This document shows, one piece after another, positions 1-9,372 of a stretch of DNA of 64,000 bases. The stretch comes from CAWCTB01 sp963798275. Lineage in GTDB: Bacteria; Acidobacteriota; Terriglobia; Terriglobales; Acidobacteriaceae. The position numbers were made by a program, and so were the translations under genes. The notes beneath the pieces are model-generated. The model did no database searches. It worked only from the letters and a program-made list of their open reading frames with translations, and was not told the origin of the DNA. Each line of letters begins with the position of its first letter. Position 1 is the stretch's first letter. Where the stretch lies: NCBI GenBank assembly GCA_963798275.1, contig CAWCTB010000024.1:155708-219707 (forward strand), in the 5' to 3' direction.

Positions 1-88
1 AGCGAACAGGCTCCCCCGCGCAGCGCGCCCGCAACCCGTCACCGCGTCGTCACTCCCGCGCTACCCATATTCGATGTAAAACCAAGCT

Positions 89-674
89 ATGGCGCACTCT
101 CCGGCAGAGAAGAAGAAGCACGCCCAACTGGTGGCGCGCGCGGTGGAGTGGCTGCGCCGCAAGTACCGCTGCGGCGTCATCCTGTCCGAGCAGTACTGCG
201 CCACCGGCGAAGTGCCCGACGTGATCGGCTGGAAGGGCTTCTGCAAATCGGTGCTGGTGGAGTGCAAGGTCTCGCGCGCCGACTTCCTGGCCGATGCCGC
301 GAAGCCGTTCCGCCTGCAAGCCGGAAGAGGGCATGGGCAGCGAGCGCTTCTACCTGGCTCCGGCGGGGGTGATTCGCCGCGACGAGTTGCCGAAGCACTG
401 GGGACTGCTGGAGTGCAAAGGCCGCGAGGTCACGCTGGTGGCGAAGCCGGGCCGCATCGATCAGCGCAGTCCGGTGGCGCTGATGAAAGAGATGAACCTG
501 CTGCTGGCCAGCCTGCGGCGGGTGGAAGTCCGCATCGAGCCGCAGACCATCACCGATTTCCTCAAGTGGAAGAACCGCATGGCCGACTACAACGGCGGCA
601 TGTTGCCGGAGGGCGTCGAGCCGGTGGAAGACGAACGCAACCCGCACCTGGTGCAAGGGTCAGTGGTGACTTGA
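89..674 (+). CDS. PD-(D/E)XK nuclease-like hypothetical protein (frameshifted)
   Basis: The reading frame opens at ATG 89 and continues in another frame to the stop at 672-674. The shift lies near 315, where one extra C after the codons for Pro-Phe-Arg restores a continuous protein when removed. The joined product is about 194 residues. Its N-terminal half shows Pro-Asp near residue 45 followed by a Glu-Cys-Lys motif near residue 57, in the order of PD-(D/E)XK nuclease-fold proteins (MmcB-like or restriction-like). The C-terminal half is conserved-looking but I recognise no motif in it. Function is not known to me; a DNA-processing role is only suggested by the motif. No clear operon partner follows, since the next 1.4 kb is repeat-rich. 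Confidence 0.55.
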
Positions 675-705
675 GCGTCCAGACATGTAGTTTGGATTAG
701 TACGG

Positions 706-1070
706 TTTCACAGTTGCTGTAGACCACGCACCGTCTTGAAAGGGCATGGCTTCAGCCGTGCCGTTAGCCAGGGTGCGAACTCGGGCTTTACAGGCTGCGG
801 AAAAACTCGTGCAACTTACGATGGGAAGGGGCGCGGCTTCAGCCGCGCCGTCGCATCCCCTTTGTTTTGTCTTTCCGAGCAACGGACCTGCTGGGGCAGG
901 TTGAAACCAGGAATGACAAGTCTGCCACAACGTCGGCTAAGTCCTTTGTTTGCGTTTTTGTCATTGGTAGGGCGTCAGCCCAGAGGAATGTGCCGCTTCT
1001 TCGCCTTCCCACGCCTTTTTCCGCAGCCTGTTTAGCCCCTGCGGGTTCGCGGTCTACATCTTCACTGAAA
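706..1070. repeat. Composite palindromic repeat, copy A (interrupted)
   Basis: This stretch matches copy B at 1862-1985 along its length: the same left end (TTTCA..G..G..GTAGACC), the same central hairpin with core GGCTTCAGCC, the same CTCGGGCTTTA segment and the same right end. The two ends of the repeat are imperfect inverted repeats, about 15 of 20 matching. Copy A is about 121 bp of repeat split by a 240 bp insertion at 791-1030. It holds no gene. Confidence 0.7.
791..1030. mobile_element. Non-autonomous MITE-like element, 240 bp, TSD TTTA
   Basis: The element begins CAGGCTGCGGAAAAA and ends with the exact reverse complement (TTTTTCCGCAGCCTG). It is flanked by the direct repeat TTTA at 787-790 and 1031-1034. 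Copy B of the host repeat at 1862-1985 shows the empty site, reading GGGCTTTAGCCC with one TTTA. The interior holds another GGCTTCAGCC-core palindrome near 830-855 and no transposase frame. This is the size and structure expected of a MITE mobilised in trans; the parent transposase is not in the window. Confidence 0.7.
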
Positions 1071-1100
1071 CTGCCGTAGAATTCACGGATGGCAAAAAAG

Positions 1101-1261
1101 GAGGCTGTTACGAAACTCGCCGCGCGCCGATGCGGTTGGACAAAGCACATGTCCGTCCCGCAGGGACGGCCTATCTAAGCCCAGCGATTCATCGCAGGGA
1201 AGGCGTAAGTGGTAAATCTTGAGTCCGCTTTAGCGGACGGCACGAGTTTCGTAACAGGCTC
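1101..1261. mobile_element. MITE-like element, 161 bp, 19 bp terminal inverted repeats
   Basis: The left end GAGGCTGTTACGAAACTCG (1101-1119) matches the reverse complement of 1243-1261 at 18 of 19 bases. The ends resemble those of the 791-1030 element (AGGCTG followed by GAAA and ACTCG). Inside are two hairpins, one around 1150-1170 (GTCC...GGAC type) and one around 1221-1238 (GTCCGCTTTAGCGGAC). I see no convincing target-site duplication, so mobility is less certain than for its neighbour. Confidence 0.5.
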
Positions 1262-1861
1262 GATAGGGCGGCACTCCCGGTATCCCATTCTCTAGTTCGG
1301 TTACTTTAGTAATACCATCTTAGTTCGGTAAATGTGATTACTATCTCATGGTTACGTGATTACCGTCACATACAAACTTCTGCAACTGTCTTACTGTCCA
1401 ACCGTGCGCAAATGATGTCTGCGGCTCCATACCGGTGCCTGGCCGCCTGAGCAAGCTTACGGGGACTGCCAACCTACCGCCAATACTCGGTTTGACGTCA
1501 AGTGGATCAATGCAAAGATCCAGCGCGACCAAGGAAGCGCGCTTCACTTGTTCTTCGGGAAGAGTTGGAAGATTCCGGAAGAGCTTCAGAGTTCGTTACA
1601 GATTCAACTGCAAAAGAGTCAAAACGAGGAGATTGGCTGAAATTCACACCTGCCGCGAAAAAGCCCTAGGGAATCGCTGATAAGCCAATCTCTTGAAGCA
1701 GCAGTTGTGTGGCAAACCAGGAGATTCAAGCAGCAGAAAGTCGTAACTGCCGGAAAAAACGTAGCTCCTAACCCGCGAATTTCGCACCATCCTTCAACCT
1801 TCGGGATGACCACGCGCCCGTCCGTTCCGCAGGTGCGAACGCCTGCCCCTTCTTATAGCGA
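1262..1861. other. Gene-free stretch
   Basis: No frame here has coding character that I can support. The longest open frames are under 85 codons, overlap one another and resemble no family. The stretch is less GC-rich than its surroundings in places (around 1290-1400). It lies between the repeats at 1101-1261 and 1862-1985 and may be remnant or spacer DNA. Confidence 0.5.
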
Positions 1862-1985
1862 TTTCAATAGTTGCTGTAGACTGCCAACCGCCTTGAAGGG
1901 GCACGGCTTTCAGCCGTGCCGTTATCGACGCAAATGAACTCGGGCTTTAGCCCCTGCGGGATCTCGGTCTACGCCTTCACTGAAA
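1862..1985. repeat. Composite palindromic repeat, copy B (empty site)
   Basis: This is the uninterrupted copy of the repeat seen at 706-1070. It carries a hairpin with the halves GGCACGGC and GCCGTGCC near 1900-1920, the segment GGGCTTTAGCCC near 1942-1953, and end sequences that are imperfect inverted repeats. It supplies the empty-site reference that proves the 240 bp insertion in copy A. It lies about 130 bp beyond the 3' end of the MFS gene. Confidence 0.7.
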
Positions 1986-2114
1986 CTGCTGTAGAACGCA
2001 TCGCCGCGACCGTCAATCCCGCAACCTCCGGAAAACCGGGACGCTACAAACCGACCGCAAAAGCAACGGCCGCAAACCGAAGTCTGCGGCCATGACGAAA
2101 CTGTGTCTGCGAGA

Positions 2115-3416
2115 TTAGGTGGCGTGCACCACCGGCCGATTCGGTTGTCCCTTGATGGCGAACAGCAGGATGTACAGGTAACAGATCGCCGGCAGGATGA
2201 AGGCGTGGTGAATGCCGATGCGGTCGGCGATGTATCCCTGTGCCACCGGAATCAGGGCCCCGCCTACGATACTTGCGATCAGCACGCCCGATCCTTCTCC
2301 GGTCAGCGGGCCTAGTCCTTCGATACCCAGCGTGAAGATACTGGGGAACATGATCGAGTTGAAGAACCCGATCAGCAGGATCGACCACATCGCAAGCTGG
2401 CCGTTCGTCGCCATGCTGAGGCAGATCAGGAAGCAAGCCACCACCGCGTTGAAGCCCAGCACGATCCGGGTGGGAACTTTCTGCAAGACGGCCGACCCAA
2501 TGAAGCGGCCCACCATCGCTCCTCCCCAATAGAAGGCAAGAAAGCTGGCGGCCTTCTCCAGCGAAAGACCGCCTATTTCCGGCTCGTGCATGTAGTTCAC
2601 CAGGAAGCTGCCGATGGCGACTTCGGCTCCCACGTAGGTGAAGATGCCAATGGCGCCCATGATGAGGTTGCGGTGCGTCCAAACGCTGTCGCCGACCGCT
2701 ACCGCATGGCCACCCTCAGCCTCGGGGATGTGTGGCAGCTTGAACTTGGCGATGATGAGCGCCAGCAGCACCAGGGCCACCACGATGATGATGTAAGGCA
2801 GCTTGACCGACGAAGCCTGTTCAATCCGATAGGCGTGCAGCGCAGCGGGTGTCATCTGCCGGATTTCTTCGGCCGCCTTGGGCGCGCTGGCCAGAATCAG
2901 GAGTCCGCCGAAGTACGGCGCTACCGTGGTGCCTAGCGAGTTAAAAGCCTGTGTGAGGTTCAGCCGGCTGGAAGCGGTACGCGACGGACCCAGCACCGCG
3001 ACGTACGGATTTGCCGAAACCTGCAACGCGGTAATGCCGGCTGCCAGAATAATCAGCGCGGTCAGGAACAACGGAAACGAGGGCACCATGGCGGCGGGAA
3101 TAAACAGCGAGGCGCCCAGCGCCATGATCAGCAGTCCTCCGACCATGGTCTGCTTATAACCAATGCGCTCCACGATCCAGCCCGAGGGCAGCGAGAAGAC
3201 CGCGTATGCCCCGAAGAACGCGAACTGCACCAACATCACCTGCGCGTAGTTGAGCTCGAAGATCGACTTGAGGTGGGGAATCAGAATGTCATTCAGGCAT
3301 GTGAGGAAGCCCCACATGAAGAACAGCGTGGTCACCATTGCCAGCGGACCGCGGTAGTTCTGGGTCGTCTCCGGAGCGCTGTGGGTCGTCGGGATTTGCC
3401 GCGTTACTATGGCCAT
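2115..3416 (-). CDS. FucP-type MFS sugar:proton symporter
   Basis: A 433-residue polytopic membrane protein of the fucose/glucose-galactose permease branch of the major facilitator superfamily, expected to bring a hexose or 6-deoxyhexose across the inner membrane with a proton. Family features are visible: the first helix ends in a Trp-Gly-Phe-Leu-Thr-Cys-Leu-Asn-Asp segment typical of FucP/GluP proteins, followed by about twelve hydrophobic helices. ATG 3416 is preceded by AGGTG at short spacing; an in-frame GTG two codons upstream (3422) is the alternative start. It follows the GH47 mannosidase on the same strand by about 340 bp, so import of sugars freed by that enzyme is a reasonable inference. 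The substrate cannot be read from the sequence. Confidence 0.85.
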   Translation of the reverse strand: MAIVTRQIPTTHSAPETTQNYRGPLAMVTTLFFMWGFLTCLNDILIPHLKSIFELNYAQVMLVQFAFFGAYAVFSLPSGWIVERIGYKQTMVGGLLIMALGASLFIPAAMVPSFPLFLTALIILAAGITALQVSANPYVAVLGPSRTASSRLNLTQAFNSLGTTVAPYFGGLLILASAPKAAEEIRQMTPAALHAYRIEQASSVKLPYIIIVVALVLLALIIAKFKLPHIPEAEGGHAVAVGDSVWTHRNLIMGAIGIFTYVGAEVAIGSFLVNYMHEPEIGGLSLEKAASFLAFYWGGAMVGRFIGSAVLQKVPTRIVLGFNAVVACFLICLSMATNGQLAMWSILLIGFFNSIMFPSIFTLGIEGLGPLTGEGSGVLIASIVGGALIPVAQGYIADRIGIHHAFILPAICYLYILLFAIKGQPNRPVVHAT

Positions 3417-3755
3417 GTTCACCTGTCAAAACTGCGATGTCGCTCCACGCTTGCCTTGGTCACTGGTGCCGGGCGAGAATTCCTGTCCGAAGAAATCCGC
3501 CATTGGACGGCAACCGGCGCGCCCAACTCAGGGCAGTGAGATGCGACGGCTTGCTCCCTCACCTCAGAATTTTTGGCTCTCGGCTAAGCGCGGCAAGCGG
3601 CGGCTCAACGTGGAACGGCTCAACCGAGGAATCGTAGTCGAGAGGGGGAGTGCTGCGCAAGCGGCAAAATCGATTCTCTCATGGAAGCAGAAGAAAGAAC
3701 CGCCGTCGCCCGGCCCGTTTCAGATTTGGCAGGGGAACCCTACTCCGCGCGGTTC
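3417..3755. other. Intergenic region between GH47 gene and MFS permease
   Basis: There is no coding frame that I support. The GH47 stop is followed on the minus strand by a short GGAACC / GGTTCC inverted repeat near 3733-3760 without a clear T-tract. The rest probably holds the permease promoter, but no convincing -35/-10 pair stands out. Confidence 0.4.
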
Positions 3756-5196
3756 CTACCAGGTTCTCCGCAGCGGATGGGCCTCGGTGTTGAAGACCAC
3801 CTTGTGCAGGTCGAGCGTCGAGCTGGGAGCGTAGATCAGATAGAGATATTTCAGGGTCTCGGCGAAGAAGAAGCTCTCCATCGCATCCTTCTTCTCCTTG
3901 GTTTCGACGTTGCGCAACGCGGCGAATCCGGCATCGGTCCGGCAATACTTCACCAGGTCGTCGTAGTAGGTCTGACCCATGTCGAGGTAGCGGGGGTCGT
4001 GGGTGAAAAAGTACAGGTAGTAGGTTGACTCGATGATCTCCGGCCGAAGCTCATAGCCCGGTTCGGTGACCTTCATGGTCGCGTAGTCGAACTCTTCCGG
4101 CTCGATGCCGAAGGTCGTCCACATCTTGTAGCACGAGTCCATCAGCTTTTCCGCCTGCGGCAGGTCGCCCGATAGCGCCAGTACCGCGGGGAAGAACGCA
4201 TCGAGCGCACCGAAGTGGGTGGCAGTGCGCGCGCCGGTATTCATGTTGACGTGCCCGTACCACAAGCCTGTGGAGGTATTGTCGGCGACGTACTTGTTCA
4301 GCGCGACCAGACTTTCCTTCCACATGCGCTCGCAATCCTTATCGTCGAAGAGAATCGACGCCTTCAGCAGATACTCGTAATACGAATCGATCATGCCGCT
4401 GATATGGCTATCGGGATTAGTCCACTTGCCGGTCTCGACGTTGATGCTGGTGCCGACCAGCCCGATCACCGAGCGGCGATTGTAGACCTCCACCAGCGCG
4501 CGCTTGGCCTTTTCGTAGTACACAGGCTTGCCCGTCAGCTTGCTCAGTGTGCCAAACTCCAGCAGCAGTGTTCCGGCTTCCGCCGGATTAGTTATCGCGC
4601 CGCGCACCGCGCCCGTCTTCAGGTTCACGAAGACATACGGCATTCCGGTCGGCGAGTTGAACGCTGGCAGCAGGCGCTTGCCCAGATCGTCTGCCAGTTC
4701 GAGCAGGCGCTTATCGCCAGTGAGCTGGTAGCTGCTGAGCAGCCCGCCCAGCATGCGAATTGTGATCTCGAAATTCTTGACGTAGATGTCCTGGTCGAAC
4801 GACAGCTTCTGGTCGATCAACGCGCGCGCCTGGTCGGCCTGGTCGTGCAGTCCCATCAGGATCATGGTGTCCAGCCCATCGACCGGCGTCATGTAGAGCG
4901 AGGTGCCGTACCAGTCGCGCGGCGTCTTGCTCAGCGGACGAAGCTCGTCGTGTCCCCACGCATATTGCGTAGTAGCCGTTCCAGGCGTGCAGGAATTGCT
5001 GGCGCACCCGGATGGCCATGGCGGATTCCCGGGCGTCGGTCCAGGATTGTTGCGGGGCAGCTTTCGGCGCGGCCTGCGGCGAGGGTGTTGCATTCTGAGC
5101 CAGTGCCATCGATGCAAAAACGTTGAAGGCCAGAAGAAGGAAACAGGCAAGAGCCAAGAGACTTTGAGCAGACGCCCCGCGCGGTTCAGAGCGCAT
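3756..5196 (-). CDS. Secreted glycoside hydrolase family 47 alpha-mannosidase (frameshifted)
   Basis: The protein is about 480 residues. It starts at ATG 5196 with a signal peptide (hydrophobic core about residues 11-30, ending Ala-Gln) and a Pro/Ala-rich linker. One extra base near 4965 shifts the frame; removing it joins Asn-Gly-Tyr-Tyr-Ala to Tyr-Ala-Trp-Gly-His-Asp-Glu-Leu. That motif, the Ser-Leu-Tyr-Met-Thr-Pro-Val-Asp-Gly-Leu-Asp-Thr stretch and the Glu-Ser-Thr-Tyr-Tyr-Leu-Tyr stretch are typical of class I (GH47) alpha-1,2-mannosidases, which use an (alpha/alpha)-barrel and a calcium ion. The first 11 bases overlap the end of cutC, so the two are probably co-translated. The enzyme should act in the periplasm or outside the cell on mannose-bearing glycans. 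Confidence 0.85.
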
Positions 5197-5932
5197 TCAG
5201 CGCCTCGCGCATGGCCGCCACCAACTGATCGTCGGCGGCGAGATACGCTCCCGGGCCGGCGCTGGCATCGGGAGCCAGGCGCACCTCCGGGTTACGGAAC
5301 GAGGGATCGATGTCGGTGACGAACGCCGACAAGTGAACTTGATTGCAACGCGTGATCGAGATCAATTCCGCCACATTCTTCGGCCGGATGCCGCCGGCGG
5401 GAAGAATCTCGATGCGCCCGCTCGCCTGTTCGATGAGCCGGCGAATCAGGTCGCTGCCATCGAGGGCAGTCCTCTTTTGTCCACTGGTAAGAATGCGGGT
5501 GAAGCCGAGGGCGATCAACTCTTCGAGCGCCAGGAAGGGGTCGAGCACGAAATCGAAGGCACGATTAAACACGCATTGCCGCGGACGAACGATGTTGCAC
5601 AACATGCGGCAACGTTCGGTGTCGAGTGCGCCGTCCTCGCGCAGGATGCCGAAGGCGATGCCGTCGCAGTGGTTCTCCAGCAGCAGTTCCGCATCCCGCA
5701 GCATGGCCGCAAACGCCGCCTCCGAGTAGCAAAAACCCGCCTCGCGGGGGCGCAGCGCGGCGATCACCGGCAGCTTCGAGCGCCGCTTCGCCCCAATCGC
5801 CGTGCCTAGCGACGGCGTCAGCCCGCCGAGCGGCATCGCCGAGCAGATTTCGATGCGATCGGCGCCGCCGCGTTCGGCGGCCAGCACGTCATCGACGGAA
5901 GCGCAGACAATTTCCAGCAGGATTTTCGCCAC
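5186..5932 (-). CDS. cutC: CutC family protein
   Basis: A 248-residue TIM-barrel protein of the CutC family. It opens with Ile-Leu-Leu-Glu-Ile-Val-Cys-Ala-Ser and Asp-Arg-Ile-Glu-Ile-Cys-Ser, and ends with Leu-Pro-Ala-Gly-Gly-Ile-Arg-Pro-Lys-Asn-Val, all family signatures. The family was named for copper homeostasis in E. coli, but that role is disputed and the biochemical activity is unclear. The start codon is GTG at 5932. Its end overlaps the mannosidase start by 11 bases. Grouping with sugar genes fits other CutC neighbourhoods better than copper does; this is inference. Confidence 0.85.
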   Translation of the reverse strand: MAKILLEIVCASVDDVLAAERGGADRIEICSAMPLGGLTPSLGTAIGAKRRSKLPVIAALRPREAGFCYSEAAFAAMLRDAELLLENHCDGIAFGILREDGALDTERCRMLCNIVRPRQCVFNRAFDFVLDPFLALEELIALGFTRILTSGQKRTALDGSDLIRRLIEQASGRIEILPAGGIRPKNVAELISITRCNQVHLSAFVTDIDPSFRNPEVRLAPDASAGPGAYLAADDQLVAAMREALNAL

Positions 5933-6041
5933 AGATTCTCCACCAACGCTCTCCTACAACATAAGCCCGCCGGCGCCGCTCCGTCGACCCTACTGCGGAA
6001 ATCGCATCGACTCATTGAGCGAGGTGATACTCTTGCGGCCA

Positions 6042-7205
6042 ATGAAGCGGTTTCTCTTGTGGTTCGTCATTGTCGTCGGCGGGCTGCTCGCGCTCATGCG
6101 GTTCTTCGGTCCGGGAGTGGTCGAGCGCTTTCAGAACAAGGTGCTCCGGCCGGGACCCTATCGGGTTTCTGCCGAGGTTACCGCTCTGCACCGCACGCTG
6201 CTGGTGGCCGACATGCACATCGACACGCTACTGTGGGGGCGCAACCTTCTTGATCGCAGCAATCGCGGCCACGTCGATCTCCCCCGGCTGCGCGAAGGCA
6301 ATGTGTCGCTGGTCGCGTTCACCGTGGTGTCGACCGTGCCGCGCCACCTGAACATCGAACGCAACGACGACTCGACCGATCTGCTGCCCTGGCTCGGTCT
6401 GGTGCAGGGCTGGCCAGGCAGCGCGTTGTTTAGCCCCAAAGGCCGCGCTCTGTACCAGGCGAAACGGCTCGACCGCTTCGCCGACGAATCTAAAGGCGAA
6501 CTCCTCCTGCTCAAGACCAAACGCGACCTGGCGAATTTCCTGCAGCAGCGCGCCGGCGGAAGCCGCGTCACGGCCGCATGGCTGGGCGCAGAAGGTTCGC
6601 AGCCGCTCGAAGGCAAGCTGGAAAATCTTGACGATCTTTTCGCCGCGGGTTTCCGCATGATGGCGCCCACCCACTTTACCGACACCGCGATCAGCGGCGC
6701 AGCCGCGGGCGTCAGCCACGGCGGGCTCACCCCGCTGGGCCGCGAATGGGTGAAACGCATGGAAGCCAAAGGCATGCTGATCGACTTGGCTCATTCTTCT
6801 CACGCCACGCTGATGGACGTAACGTCGCTGGCCAGCAAGCCGGTCGTCGTCTCCCACACCGGCGTGAAGGGCACCTGCAACAACAATCGCAATCTTTCCG
6901 ACGAAGAGCTGCGCGCCGTAGCCAACACCGGCGGCGTGATCGGCATCGGTTACTGGGACACGGCAACCTGCGGGCGTGACGCCAACGCGATCGCAGCGGC
7001 CATTCGCTACGCCGTGGGCGTTGTGGGCGCTGAACATGTCGGGCTGGGCTCCGACTTCGACGGAGCGGTCACCGAACCGTTCGATGCCACCGGCGTGCCG
7101 AGAATTACCGAAGCCCTGCTGCTGCAGGGATTTTCCGCGCACGACATCCGCCTGATCATGGGGGAAAACGTGGCGCGCGTCCTGTCACAGGTCCTGCCCG
7201 AGTAG
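6042..7205 (+). CDS. Membrane dipeptidase, peptidase family M19
   Basis: A 387-residue metal-dependent dipeptidase of the renal dipeptidase (M19) family, which hydrolyses dipeptides using a two-zinc centre. The N-terminus holds one hydrophobic helix (about residues 4-20), so the enzyme is membrane-anchored or exported. Visible motifs are Asp-Met-His-Ile-Asp-Thr (first His-x-Asp metal pair), Leu-Ala-His-Ser-Ser-His, Val-Val-Ser-His-Thr-Gly and Gly-Ser-Asp-Phe-Asp-Gly near the C-terminus. ATG 6042 is chosen because it starts directly before the hydrophobic helix; the longer frame upstream overlaps the divergent cutC start and lacks family similarity. It is divergent from cutC and unlinked in function to its neighbours. 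Confidence 0.88.
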   Translation: MKRFLLWFVIVVGGLLALMRFFGPGVVERFQNKVLRPGPYRVSAEVTALHRTLLVADMHIDTLLWGRNLLDRSNRGHVDLPRLREGNVSLVAFTVVSTVPRHLNIERNDDSTDLLPWLGLVQGWPGSALFSPKGRALYQAKRLDRFADESKGELLLLKTKRDLANFLQQRAGGSRVTAAWLGAEGSQPLEGKLENLDDLFAAGFRMMAPTHFTDTAISGAAAGVSHGGLTPLGREWVKRMEAKGMLIDLAHSSHATLMDVTSLASKPVVVSHTGVKGTCNNNRNLSDEELRAVANTGGVIGIGYWDTATCGRDANAIAAAIRYAVGVVGAEHVGLGSDFDGAVTEPFDATGVPRITEALLLQGFSAHDIRLIMGENVARVLSQVLPE

Positions 7206-7326
7206 CGCCCGCGAATCCCAACCAGGGAAAGAATCGATTTTTGAGCTGCGATCCCCTTGCGCCACTGCGCACTGGCGGAGTTAAGCTCGCACTATGCTGC
7301 CGCGCTGTAGGCGCGGGAGGCGACCC

Positions 7327-8988
7327 ATGACCCACTCCAAAAGTTTCGACACCTATCTGGAACCATGGCTGTGTCTCCGCGTTCCCGCCATGACCGCCTA
7401 CAGCCGGCAATTGGCGGAGTTCTATGACTGGGTGCGGACCGAGGTCGATGCCCAGGCAAACTATACCGACCGCTATGCGCCGCCGGCGCTCGAAACCTAC
7501 GACCGCGACGGCGAGATCGTCAATCGCATCGTGCTCAATCGCTGGTACGAGCAGCAGCACGAAGAGGTGTACCGGCGCGGCATCATCGGACTGCCCTACA
7601 TCGAGAAAGCTCCCCAGCTGGTGAGCTTCACCATGGGCTTCCTGCTGTCGCAGGCCGATATCAGCCTGCACTGTCCGGTGACGCTCACCGGAGCTGTAGC
7701 GTACGTGCTCCACATGCACGCGCCTGACGACGTGCGCCATGAGTACCTGTACGACCTGATTCGCACCGACGGGCTGGCCAAGACCGGCGGCACGTGGGCG
7801 ACCGAACAGCATGGCGGCAGCGACGTAGGCGCTACCACCACGCAAGCCATTCCCGCGGGAGACCGCTTCCGGCTGCATGGCCTGAAGTGGTTTGCCAGCA
7901 ATGCCAACAGCGGATTGGCGCTGGCCACCGCGCGTCCCCAAGGCGCGCCGCCAGGATCGGCGGGGCTCGGCTTGTACCTCGTGCCCAGTCACCTGGAAGA
8001 CGGTTCGGTCAATCACTATCGCATCCGCAAGCTGAAGGACAAGCTGGGAACGAAGGGTCTGCCCACCGGAGAAGTCGAGCTATTGGGAGCCGAGGCAATC
8101 GAGGTGGCTCCTCCGCCAACTGGCTTCAAGTTCATGATGGAGGCGCTGGAGTATAGCCGCGTGCACAATGCCGTGGGCTCGGCGGGCGTGCAGCGGCGGG
8201 CCTTGCGCGAGGCGCTGGCCTGGACGCAGTCGCGCAGCGCGTTCGGCAATGTGCTTTTCGAGTATCCGATGGTGCAGGACGAGTTGCTGCGCATGCGCGT
8301 GCAATTCGAGGCGGGCGCGCTGCTGGCGTTCGAAGCGGCGATCACGCTGGATGAGGTGCAACGCGATCCCGACCGGCGCACCTGGCTGCGGCTGTCGACG
8401 GCGCTCGCGAAATACCTCGCCGCCGAATATGCGATCACCTCGTCACGGGCGGCGCTGGAGCTGGTCGGCGGCAACGGCTACACCAGCGACTATCCCTTGG
8501 CACGCCTGCTGCGCGACGCCCAGGTGTTGACCGTCTGGGAGGGGCCCGCGAACATCCAAGCCCTTGAGTTGCTGCGCTTGCTGTCGCCTAAGTACAAGGG
8601 TTGGGAGGAGTATCGCAGTCGCATGGTGGGAATCGTGCAGAGTTTACCCGATGAACTGAGCTTCTTGCTCAGCCCGCTCGAGGCGCGCCTGAAAGAAGAC
8701 GCGGAGTGGGTCGCCACCACGACGCGAGACGATAGCTCACGCCGGCGCTACGCCCGCAAACTGCTGCACCGCCTCAGCGAGAGTCTCGCCTTCGCCCTTC
8801 TTTGCGAAGCCGCCGGTCAAGAGGCACGCACCGGCAACGAACTGCAACGCTATGCCGCGTGGCGATACCTGGAGGAAATCGCTCCGCCGCCCTTGGGAAG
8901 CGAGAGCCAAAAAGCGCGCAAAGCTGTGCTGGAGCTGCTGGAGCGGGACAGTATGAGTTCGGCCAAACCCGCCGTGGGGAATGATTGA
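7327..8988 (+). CDS. Acyl-CoA dehydrogenase, AidB-like
   Basis: A 553-residue flavoprotein of the acyl-CoA dehydrogenase superfamily, longer than the usual 380 residues, as in the AidB branch. Evidence includes Trp-Ala-Thr-Glu-Gln-His-Gly-Gly-Ser-Asp (FAD/substrate loop), Gly-Leu-Lys-Trp-Phe-Ala-Ser, Tyr-Ser-Arg-Val-His-Asn-Ala-Val and the C-terminal Val-Trp-Glu-Gly-Pro-Ala-Asn-Ile-Gln, in which Glu sits where AidB-type proteins carry it. ATG 7327 follows GGAGG at good spacing, which rules out the longer in-frame start at 7294. It may oxidise a bulky or branched acyl-CoA, or act like AidB in alkylation defence. It lies 7 kb from the box genes; a metabolic link is only possible. Confidence 0.82.
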   Translation: MTHSKSFDTYLEPWLCLRVPAMTAYSRQLAEFYDWVRTEVDAQANYTDRYAPPALETYDRDGEIVNRIVLNRWYEQQHEEVYRRGIIGLPYIEKAPQLVSFTMGFLLSQADISLHCPVTLTGAVAYVLHMHAPDDVRHEYLYDLIRTDGLAKTGGTWATEQHGGSDVGATTTQAIPAGDRFRLHGLKWFASNANSGLALATARPQGAPPGSAGLGLYLVPSHLEDGSVNHYRIRKLKDKLGTKGLPTGEVELLGAEAIEVAPPPTGFKFMMEALEYSRVHNAVGSAGVQRRALREALAWTQSRSAFGNVLFEYPMVQDELLRMRVQFEAGALLAFEAAITLDEVQRDPDRRTWLRLSTALAKYLAAEYAITSSRAALELVGGNGYTSDYPLARLLRDAQVLTVWEGPANIQALELLRLLSPKYKGWEEYRSRMVGIVQSLPDELSFLLSPLEARLKEDAEWVATTTRDDSSRRRYARKLLHRLSESLAFALLCEAAGQEARTGNELQRYAAWRYLEEIAPPPLGSESQKARKAVLELLERDSMSSAKPAVGND

Positions 8989-9372
8989 GATTTCGCAGCA
9001 CACGTTTACGCCGATTGCCGGCGTGTCGAGCGGTGTGTGGAGAGGTCGCATCGCCTTAACGCAGTGTGGAGCGCAGCGGCACGGGTGAGGTCTCCCTAGA
9101 AACCCTCCGGATTCCCGGTCGGAATGGCATGTTTTTCGGATAACTCACAATAAGGCCTGATATCAACAGCTATTCCAAAAGGACGAGTGCGTTGAGGTCA
9201 GGACAAGTTCTCCTCGTCAGCGACTGAGATCGACGTGGCCCGCAGTACAAAGCAGCAGACTGTTAAACTGGCGAGAGACATCGCGAAGTAAAACGCACTT
9301 GGGTGCTGCCCTGGCAGGCTCGCAGCAATCCGGGCATCTTGCTAATCGGCTATCCACGCGTTGGAGTGGAGG
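8989..9372. other. Intergenic region, convergent genes
   Basis: This separates the acyl-CoA dehydrogenase (plus) from the kinase (minus). I see no coding frame of substance, no RNA gene and no clear terminator with a T-tract. Confidence 0.4.

Noticed and set aside
4215..5126. 303-codon plus-strand frame opposite the GH47 gene
   Set aside because: It is the antisense shadow of a strongly conserved GH47 protein in GC-rich DNA and resembles no family.
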